Of a DNA stretch of 64,000 nt, positions 57,032-64,000 are shown one piece after another. Under the pieces are notes generated by a model, which was not told the DNA's origin, did not search any database, and saw nothing but the letters and a program-made list of their open reading frames with translations. Source of the stretch: Chloroflexota bacterium (GTDB taxonomy: Bacteria > Chloroflexota > UBA6077 > CF-72). The position numbers were made by a program, and so were the translations under genes. Position 1 is the stretch's first letter; the number at the start of each line of letters is the position of its first letter. The DNA lies in contig JAFAOS010000398.1 in NCBI GenBank assembly GCA_019247515.1, positions 1 through 64,000 of the forward strand, read 5' to 3'.

Positions 57032-58762
57032 TTACCCGGTCAGCCAGCTATCGTTGGGCATCAGAAACTCGGTCATGTTGTAGGTGAGGCCCTGCACTTT
57101 CGCGCTCGAGGCGGCGCGTGGCACCGTGTTGGACCACGGAAATACCCACGCCTGGTCGTTGATGAACGCGATCCACTGCGCGTAAACCTGCTTCTGCTTC
57201 GCCGGATCCGTTTCCTTCAGCAAGCCGTCGGCGATGGTCGAGTACTCGTCCGACTGAAAATTCGCCCAGTTCTTGCCAGGGCTGTAGTAGGCATTGCCCC
57301 AGAAGAACGCCGGGTGCAACTGGCCGAAGAGACTGTTGCCGCCGATCAGCGCTCCGAACCTGGAGTTGAACAGCTGATCGACATAGGCCACCGGCTCGGT
57401 CGATTTGAGCGTGAGCGTGACGCCGATCTTCGCCAGGTCCTGCTGCCAGATCTGGAGCACGTTCTGGTAGTCCGGTGACGCCGACGAGTAGATCACGTCC
57501 AGCTGTGGACTCGAGACCCCGGACTGGCTAAGCAGCGTTCTGGCCTTATCGAGATCGAACGTGTTGGCCTGATCGAGCGCGGCATCGTAGGCGGGGTTGC
57601 TCTGGACGACCGGCAGGTTCTTTGGCGAACCCACACCCGGTAGCACCGTGTCGGTCCACCGCTGACGGTCAATCGAGGCGTTCAGCGCCTGGCGGAACGT
57701 TTTGTTGGTGGTTGGTCCCGCACCGTCGCGCGTCTGCGCCAGGATCACGTTCACCGACCCACTGTTCTGGTTGTACACAACCTGGTACTTGTTGTCCTTG
57801 GCCAGGCGAATCGCGTCGCGAATGAGGGGTTGAATGGCGAGGTCGAGAGCGCCGCCTTCCAGTTGCGACACCATCGACTGTGGATCGGAGAAAATCTTGA
57901 TTTCGATGCCGTCGAGGTACGGCTTGCCGGACTGCCAGTAGTTCGGGTTTTTCTTGAGGGTAAAGTGGTCGCCCTGCACCCACTCCACGAAGGTGAAAGG
58001 TCCGGTCCCCGCGGGTTTGTTCTGCTCCGGCGGCACCTGAGGGTCGAGGATGTTGGTCCACGCGAGCACGTTGAACACCGCCGGCCAGGGCTGGGTTGCT
58101 TTGAGCACGAGCGTGTATTTGTCGGGAGTTTCCAGAGACCCGACGGGTACGAAGAAGTTGGCTTTGATTCCGCCGTCGATTTTGGGATCGCCTTTGATGC
58201 GGTTGTAATTCCAGGCGACGTCCTCGGCGGTCAGTTCTCGGCCGGAGTGCCAGTTGACGCCCTGGCGCAGGTGAAACGTGATCTGGGTGAAATCGGAATT
58301 GACGTCCCAGCTCTCCGCCAGCGCCGGGTGGGGTTGCAGGGACGCGTCGAGGTCGACCAGCCGATCGAACACCGGGTAGATCACGTTCTGACCGTTGATC
58401 CAGTGTCCATCCGCGTTGGGCAGGTCGCCAAGGTTGCCGACGCGCAACGTCCCGCCCGAACGCGGTTGACCCTGGGGCGCCGCGGCTGACGCGGTCGAAG
58501 ACGTGGCGACACCGGCGGGCACAAAGCCGGCTTGCGCCGCGCGGTCCGCGGCCGCAGGGCTGGACGGCGCGGCGGTAGCGCCCGCGGTTGACTGAGCCGC
58601 CGACGGCGGGGTGGTCGGCCCGCTCGCGGGAACCGAGGTGGGCGCACTGGTCGGCGCCGGGCTCCGGCACGCCGCTAGCAGCGCAAGACCAGCCGCCGCC
58701 GCCGCAAAGAATCGCAATGCTGCACGACGGCTCACTGGTGCGTCGCGTGGCTCTGATGGCAT
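57032..58762 (-). CDS. Family 5 ABC substrate-binding lipoprotein, paralogue of 47289-48989
   Basis: GDHFTLKKNPNYWQSGKPYLDGIEIKIFSDPQSMVSQLEGGALDL; RRAALRFFAAAAAGLALLAAC. Confidence 0.95.
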   Translation of the reverse strand: MPSEPRDAPVSRRAALRFFAAAAAGLALLAACRSPAPTSAPTSVPASGPTTPPSAAQSTAGATAAPSSPAAADRAAQAGFVPAGVATSSTASAAAPQGQPRSGGTLRVGNLGDLPNADGHWINGQNVIYPVFDRLVDLDASLQPHPALAESWDVNSDFTQITFHLRQGVNWHSGRELTAEDVAWNYNRIKGDPKIDGGIKANFFVPVGSLETPDKYTLVLKATQPWPAVFNVLAWTNILDPQVPPEQNKPAGTGPFTFVEWVQGDHFTLKKNPNYWQSGKPYLDGIEIKIFSDPQSMVSQLEGGALDLAIQPLIRDAIRLAKDNKYQVVYNQNSGSVNVILAQTRDGAGPTTNKTFRQALNASIDRQRWTDTVLPGVGSPKNLPVVQSNPAYDAALDQANTFDLDKARTLLSQSGVSSPQLDVIYSSASPDYQNVLQIWQQDLAKIGVTLTLKSTEPVAYVDQLFNSRFGALIGGNSLFGQLHPAFFWGNAYYSPGKNWANFQSDEYSTIADGLLKETDPAKQKQVYAQWIAFINDQAWVFPWSNTVPRAASSAKVQGLTYNMTEFLMPNDSWLTG

Positions 58763-58843
58763 GGACCACCCCCTGTTGCTGCGCTCCGAGGCGCTCTCGG
58801 CCGTTCAGGCTACGCCAAGCACGCGGTCGGGTCGAATTGCCCG

Positions 58844-58858
58844 TCCTTATGCCACCAT
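58844..58858. promoter_or_regulatory. Shared 15-mer motif, candidate operator
   Basis: TCCTTATGCCACCAT, exact reverse complement of 51906-51920; between the LysR stop and SBP start. Confidence 0.45.
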
Positions 58859-58884
58859 ATCGGTCGGCTATGCATCCGAGCCGA

Positions 58885-59871
58885 TCAGAGGTCGCGCGCG
58901 ATGCCGCGCATCAGCTCGCGCAGCCAGATGTGACCGGCATCGCGATCGACGCGTGTGCTCCAGTACATCGACTCCTCGACGTCTGGGATCGGGACGGGCG
59001 GCTCCAGCAGCTTCAGCCCCGAAACCTGACGCGCCGGACGTTCGTGGACGAGGGCCACCAGGCGGCTGCCGCGCAGCAGCGCAGGTAGCAGCGCAAAGCT
59101 CTCGGTCGTGAGCGGGACGCGCCGCTGAATTCCCCGAGATCCGTACAGGACCTCGGCATGGCTTTGAATGACGGGGGTCCGCAGGCGCCACTCGAGATGC
59201 GGCAATCGACAGAACAGTTCGAGCGACATGTGCTCGCCGACCTCGGGATGGTCCGCGCTCACCGCGCACAGCCAGCGGTCCGTGTACAGCACTTCGCTGC
59301 ACGCGTCGGCGAACGCCTGGAACGCGCCCACGCTCAGGTCGACCTCGCCGCGTTCGGTCGCGGCCACCGGGTCTGTGCTCAATCCCGACAGGCCGCGGGT
59401 ATGGATCGTGACATTCGGTGCCTCCAGGGGCAGCCGAGCCGCCAGCGGCGGCAGCAGCAGCGCCATGACGTGATCGCTCATGGCAATCGAAAAGCTGCGC
59501 GCGTCGGTGGTCGGGGCGAATCCCGGTCGCCAGGTCAGGGTGCGCTCGATGTCGGCCACCGCGTTGGTGAGTGGTTCGACCAGCGAGCTGGCCAGGGCGG
59601 TCAGCTGGTATTCGCGCCCACAACGAACCAGGAGCTCGTCCCTGAACATGTGCCGCAGCCGGCGCAGGTCGCTGCTCATCGCCGGCTGTGTCACGCCGAG
59701 CCAGGCACCAGCTTGCGTCACGTTGCGCGTGTGCAGCAGCGCGTGCAATGACAGGAGCAGGTTCAGGTCGTAGCGTCGCAGCCTGGCGATGCGCCAGGCC
59801 AGTGAATCCCGGTCGGCAACACCGCTGCCGACGGGCGGCGCCGCCGTTTCGCTCTGGCCTGGCTCGAGCAC
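58885..59871 (-). CDS. LysR-family transcriptional regulator
   Basis: YDLNLLLSLHALLHTRNVTQAGAWLGVTQPAMSSDLRRLRHMFRDELLVRCGREYQLT. Confidence 0.93.
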   Translation of the reverse strand: MLEPGQSETAAPPVGSGVADRDSLAWRIARLRRYDLNLLLSLHALLHTRNVTQAGAWLGVTQPAMSSDLRRLRHMFRDELLVRCGREYQLTALASSLVEPLTNAVADIERTLTWRPGFAPTTDARSFSIAMSDHVMALLLPPLAARLPLEAPNVTIHTRGLSGLSTDPVAATERGEVDLSVGAFQAFADACSEVLYTDRWLCAVSADHPEVGEHMSLELFCRLPHLEWRLRTPVIQSHAEVLYGSRGIQRRVPLTTESFALLPALLRGSRLVALVHERPARQVSGLKLLEPPVPIPDVEESMYWSTRVDRDAGHIWLRELMRGIARDL

Positions 59872-59892
59872 GATCAGGATGTCAGCAGGGAT

Positions 59893-60438
59893 TTACTGCA
59901 GACTGACCTCGAGGACGTCCGTGGCTCCGAGCCTTTCAACCTGGCGGACCGCATCGAGGACGTTCCTTGCTTCGACGACACGAATCACTTTGAAACTGAC
60001 GCGAAACTGCTGTGCAGCTCCATCGTCGGAAGGGCGGGAGGCAGCTCGCCTTCGAGTGGGCGCCGCCCTGCGCGATCGCGTACGAGACCGAGTCTGCCCG
60101 CGTGCTCTCGCACGCGGTCCCCTGCCCCGCAATTGTGTGCCATGCTTTGACAGCAATCGATAGAGAGACGACTCTCCAATGCCGAATCGGTCGCGAATAT
60201 CGGCGGTCGAGATGGTGGCGTCGCTATACATGCGCACAATCTCCGCCTGTTCAGTGGCCGTCAGTCTCGGTCGACGTCCGCTGCGCCTGCCGGTCCCGTG
60301 TGCGTCCGTAAGTACCGCGGAATCTGGCTGAGTGGCCGAAACCGCGTCTTCCACAGAGTGCATCTTCCTACCATACACGACGGAATAATGCGCGCTCATA
60401 ACGCGTGCTTTCTCGGCAAGTGTTTTTAGTTGTCGCAA
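59893..60438 (-). CDS. Hin/resolvase-type HTH domain protein without recombinase domain
   Basis: GRRPRLTATEQAEIVRMYSDATISTADIRDRFGIGESSLYRLLSKHG; C-terminal FRVSFKVIRVVEARNVLDAVRQVERLGATDVLEVSLQ; exact start uncertain. Confidence 0.65.
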   Translation of the reverse strand: MRQLKTLAEKARVMSAHYSVVYGRKMHSVEDAVSATQPDSAVLTDAHGTGRRSGRRPRLTATEQAEIVRMYSDATISTADIRDRFGIGESSLYRLLSKHGTQLRGRGPRARARGQTRSRTRSRRAAPTRRRAASRPSDDGAAQQFRVSFKVIRVVEARNVLDAVRQVERLGATDVLEVSLQ

Positions 60439-60864
60439 GCCTGCGGGCTTGCTCCCCAGGGTTGATAGAAACTCGCCCTGGACCCGCGCATCCTGAAGGC
60501 CCGTTGCTCGGTGGCCGACAACCTCTCTAAATGCGTCTACAAGTGCGTTAGGAGAAAGCTCGTGATGGCATGCGTGAATGTCTGGATACGTACTGACGAG
60601 GTCAGTGGAGAATCTGGACCGACAGAAGCTCAGTGGCGTTCCAGATGTTGTCAGTCGCGGATAGCACGTCCGCAGGCTCCCCCGACCCGGAGTCGCCGAG
60701 AAAGCGATCTGTTCTGCGCACCCCAGCGGTCCACTCCACCAGTTGTCGATAGACGTGTGTCTCCTCCGGAATGCGCGTGGCGCGGAACTCGCGCTGGAGT
60801 AAATTCGGCGGACACTTCGCGGATTGCGCTTCTGGACGCGAACCGTGCATGCGAGTCCGTTCCG

Positions 60865-61776
60865 TTACAGACTGCGTCGCAGCCGCGGATCCAGCGCGTC
60901 GCGCACGCCGTCGCCAATGAAATTGAACGCCATCACCAGCGTCAGGATGGCCGCCCCGGGAAACGCGGAGACCCACCACTGGTCGAAGTTCTCGGTGCCC
61001 TGGGCGACCATCGCGCCCCACTCGGGCGCCGGGGGCGGCGAACCCAGCCCGAGAAAGCTCAGGCCGGCAAAGGTCAGGATGGCCACGCCCAGATCGAGTG
61101 TCGCCATCACGACGGCCGGCGCCAGGCAGTTTGGCAGCACCACGCGCGACAGCAAGTGGACTTCGGACCCGCCCATCGCCCGCGAAGCGAAAACATACTC
61201 GTTTTCTTTGACGGACAGCACCAGTCCACGGGTGACGCGGGCGTAGCGCGGCCAGGAAACCGCCACCAGGGCGATCATCGTGTGCTCCAGCCCCGCCCCG
61301 AGCGCCGCCGCGATCGTCATCGCCAGAATGATGATCGGAAAGCCCATGACCATTTCGGTGAAGCGCATCAGCGCGCCATCGAGCCAACCCGGACCAAAAC
61401 CGGCGACCGCGCCCAGGACACCGCCAACGCCGAGCGCCACGAGCACGACGACGAAGCCCACCGGCAGCGAGATGCGGCCGCCGTACGCAACGCGGCTGAA
61501 AATGTCACGGCCCAGGGCGTCAGTGCCGAACAGGTGTTGCGGGCTGGGCGGTCGCAGACGCTCGGCGACGCGCTGCGTCAGCGGCCCATATGGGGTGATG
61601 AGCGGCGCGCACACGCTGACGACAATCCACGCCAGGACGACCGCCGCGCCCACCATCACCAGTGGGTTGCGGCGGCAGAACTTCAGGATCGAGCCCAGGC
61701 GAGTCGGAACCGGTCTTTCGACGGCCCGATCCAGGACTGGCAGCGAAGGCGCGGCCGCGGTACCCGAGATGGCCAC
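60865..61776 (-). CDS. ABC permease, DppC-like
   Basis: PSPQHLFGTDALGRDIFSRVAYGGRISLPVGFVVVLVALGVGGVLGAVAGF...FLGLGSPPPAPEWGAMVAQG. Confidence 0.95.
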   Translation of the reverse strand: MAISGTAAAPSLPVLDRAVERPVPTRLGSILKFCRRNPLVMVGAAVVLAWIVVSVCAPLITPYGPLTQRVAERLRPPSPQHLFGTDALGRDIFSRVAYGGRISLPVGFVVVLVALGVGGVLGAVAGFGPGWLDGALMRFTEMVMGFPIIILAMTIAAALGAGLEHTMIALVAVSWPRYARVTRGLVLSVKENEYVFASRAMGGSEVHLLSRVVLPNCLAPAVVMATLDLGVAILTFAGLSFLGLGSPPPAPEWGAMVAQGTENFDQWWVSAFPGAAILTLVMAFNFIGDGVRDALDPRLRRSL

Positions 61777-61779
61777 TGC

Positions 61780-62799
61780 TCAGGCGGTCCGCCGGCGCAG
61801 TCGGGGGTCGAGGAACACGTACGCGAGGTCGGTGGCCAGGTTCACGACGATGAAGATCGCGGCGATCACCAGGCTGACGCCCATGATCGCCGGGAAGTCG
61901 AGGGTGACGGCGGACTGATACGCGTAGCGGCCGATGCCGGGCCAGGAGAAGATGGTCTCGGTCAGCACCGTGCCCGCCAGGATGTCGCCGAACGCCAGAC
62001 CCAGCACCGTGATGGTCGGAATCAAGGCGTTGTTCAACGCGTGGCGATAGATCACCGATCGCTGGCGCAGGCCTTTGCCGCGGGCGGTGCGTACGTAGTC
62101 GGCCGACAGCACTTCGAGCATGCTCGAGCGCGTGATGCGGGTGACCAGGCCGAGGTAGACGCTGGCCAGTACCAGGCCAGGCAGCACCAGGTGGCGCAGG
62201 CTGGAATTCAGCGCTGGCCAGTTGCCGGTCAGCGCGCTGTCGATGGTGTACATGCCCGTGACGTGACTCGGCTCGGGTATGCCGACATCGAGGCGGCCAG
62301 GGCCCGGCAGCCAGCCCAGCCGGAAGTAGAACACGTACAGCGCGATCAGGCCGAGCCAGAAGACCGGACTGGACACACCCAGGAGCGAGACGCCGCGAAC
62401 AACGTGGTCGATCCACGAATTGCGGCGCACCGCCGAGATCACCCCGAAGGGGATGCCCACCAGGGTGCCGACCAGCGTTGCGATGATGGCCAGTTCGGCG
62501 CTGGCCGGCAGGTAGCGGGCCAGGTCGTCCGAAACCGGCATGTGTGTGCGGATGGAGGTGCCGAAGTTGCCCTGTACCAGGTTTTTCAAATAGGTGAGGT
62601 ATTGCTCGGGGAGGGGCCGGTCCAGACCCCACTGCGCCCGGAAGGCGGCGACGATCGTCGGATCCTCCATGGAGTGCTGGCCGAGGTTGGCTGCCACGGG
62701 ATCCGCCGGGAGCGTGTGCGAGACGACGAAGGCGATCAGCGTCATGCCCAGCATCAGCGGGAGCATGAGCAGGAGGCGCTGCGCGATGAGCCGCTGCAC
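61780..62799 (-). CDS. ABC permease, DppB-like
   Basis: LPADPVAANLGQHSMEDPTIVAAFRAQWGLDRPLPEQYLTYLKNLVQGNFGTSI; SADYVRTARGKGLRQRSVIYRHALNNALIPTITVLG. Confidence 0.95.
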   Translation of the reverse strand: MQRLIAQRLLLMLPLMLGMTLIAFVVSHTLPADPVAANLGQHSMEDPTIVAAFRAQWGLDRPLPEQYLTYLKNLVQGNFGTSIRTHMPVSDDLARYLPASAELAIIATLVGTLVGIPFGVISAVRRNSWIDHVVRGVSLLGVSSPVFWLGLIALYVFYFRLGWLPGPGRLDVGIPEPSHVTGMYTIDSALTGNWPALNSSLRHLVLPGLVLASVYLGLVTRITRSSMLEVLSADYVRTARGKGLRQRSVIYRHALNNALIPTITVLGLAFGDILAGTVLTETIFSWPGIGRYAYQSAVTLDFPAIMGVSLVIAAIFIVVNLATDLAYVFLDPRLRRRTA

Positions 62800-62816
62800 C
62801 GGCTAGATGTTCGTAC

Positions 62817-64000
62817 TCAGGACTTCGTGAGAATGTAGGGATTCACGCGCCATGCGGGGTTCCACACGTAATTCCCGATCGTGGCCTTGGTGGCGATGTA
62901 CACGCCGGGCTGAATGACCGAGGCCCACGGACCGTTCGCCATCAAATAGTCCTGCGCCTGCTGCCACTCCTGAGCCCGCTTGCCGGTATCCGTCTCGACA
63001 TTGATCTGGTCCCGCAGCTGCTGAATGGTGGCATCCGAGTTCGCGTTCGTCCAGTTCGCTCGCTTGCCCACGATGCCTTCGGGCAGAAACGCGAGATAGT
63101 CATTGGAGTCGAAATAGTCGGGGCCCCAGAACCAGAAGCCCAGGCCTTCGGCGCCGGCGCGGTAGTTGGCGAGCTCGGTATTGATTTCGCCCGGTTTGAG
63201 CGTGACGTTGATGTTCGCGTCGGCCAGGTCCGACTGGATTTTCTGGGCCACCAGGTCCAGACTCACCCCGTCGCGCGAGAAGTTCGTCGGATACTGCAGG
63301 TCAATGGCGAACCCGTTGGGATAGCCTGCCTGCGTCAGCAGGTTCTGCGCCATGCCCAGGTCGCGCTTGAACGCGTGATCGGGCCCGTAGGCGCCCAGGA
63401 AGCCGACTGGCAGGATCGACGGCGGCGTGATTGCCGGGCCACCCACCAGCTCGTTGATGCCCTGGTAGTCGAGCGCATAACGAACCGCGTTCTGCACCAT
63501 CGGATTGCTCATGATTCCGCCGGTGACAGACGGGTTGTTGTTCATGAGCAGGAAGAAGATGTCGGGACCCATCCCCTGGATGACCTTGATGCGCGGATCG
63601 TTCTGCAGGTCGCTCACCGAATCCGGAGCCACTTCGGTCGCGATGTCGATGTCGCCGGCCTGCAGCGTCAGTTTCTCCGTCGCAGCCTGCGGGATATTGC
63701 GATAAATCACGTGGTCGAATGGGGCATCACCCTTCCAGTAGCCCACGAATTTCTGGACGTCGACCTCGCTGTCGGGGGCGTAGCTGGTCATGATGAACGG
63801 ACCGGTGCCGGCCGAGTTCTGATTGAGCCACTGTTCGGCGGTGTCGCTGGTTGCGGCATCCGCGGCGTTCGTGCCACCGTGGGCTTGCACGGTCTTGCTA
63901 TCCAGGACGCCGAAGACCGGAAAGCTGCCCTTGGCAATGAACGCCGGGTCGGGATCGGACTTGGTAATGACCACCGTCAATGGATCGGGCGCGTCGACGC
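62817..64000 (-). CDS. Family 5 ABC substrate-binding protein, partial (N-terminus beyond window end)
   Basis: Frame stays open from 63980 to the window edge; SAGTGPFIMTSYAPDSEVDVQKFVGYWKGDAPFDHVIYRNIPQAATEKLTLQAGDIDIA. Confidence 0.92.
   Translation of the reverse strand, partial: VDAPDPLTVVITKSDPDPAFIAKGSFPVFGVLDSKTVQAHGGTNAADAATSDTAEQWLNQNSAGTGPFIMTSYAPDSEVDVQKFVGYWKGDAPFDHVIYRNIPQAATEKLTLQAGDIDIATEVAPDSVSDLQNDPRIKVIQGMGPDIFFLLMNNNPSVTGGIMSNPMVQNAVRYALDYQGINELVGGPAITPPSILPVGFLGAYGPDHAFKRDLGMAQNLLTQAGYPNGFAIDLQYPTNFSRDGVSLDLVAQKIQSDLADANINVTLKPGEINTELANYRAGAEGLGFWFWGPDYFDSNDYLAFLPEGIVGKRANWTNANSDATIQQLRDQINVETDTGKRAQEWQQAQDYLMANGPWASVIQPGVYIATKATIGNYVWNPAWRVNPYILTKS

Noticed and set aside
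60511-62838. 775-aa plus-strand ORF
   Set aside because: Antisense to two clear DppB/DppC permeases; composition is a GC-rich shadow frame.
1-64000. tRNA, rRNA, CRISPR arrays, complete transposons or prophage
   Set aside because: Scanned by eye for T-loop motifs, regularly spaced repeats, transposase/integrase motifs; none convincing. A tRNAscan/Infernal run would be needed to exclude tRNAs or small RNAs.

Overview
High-GC bacterial window of about 64 kb. Gene content (F420-type oxidoreductases, Tat/lipoprotein solute-binding proteins, several molybdenum hydroxylases, UPF0182) suggests a soil-type Chloroflexota or similar lineage; this is inference, as no rRNA or tRNA was recognised. About 50 CDS are supported, mostly transport and catabolism: MFS and ABC exporters with MarR regulators, many solute-binding proteins (SBPs), three xanthine-dehydrogenase-type molybdenum hydroxylases without an FAD subunit, a P450, a Rieske oxygenase, and an aromatic ring-cleavage-like cluster at about 47.3-59.9 kb. 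Most interesting observations: (1) a pair of inverted REP-like palindromes inserted in frame inside a fused [2Fe-2S]/Mo-hydroxylase gene (about 44.07-44.19 kb), belonging to a six-unit dispersed repeat family; (2) an unbroken ORF joining an MDR oxidoreductase to an exported SBP, where the oxidoreductase C-terminus GGVRGRLVIVF doubles as the SBP signal-peptide start (about 13.95 kb); (3) a candidate undescribed aromatic catabolic/uptake island with a shared intergenic motif TCCTTATGCCACCAT; (4) an orphan EutA-like reactivase; (5) a stand-alone Hin-type HTH protein. No CRISPR array, complete mobile element, rRNA or tRNA was found.
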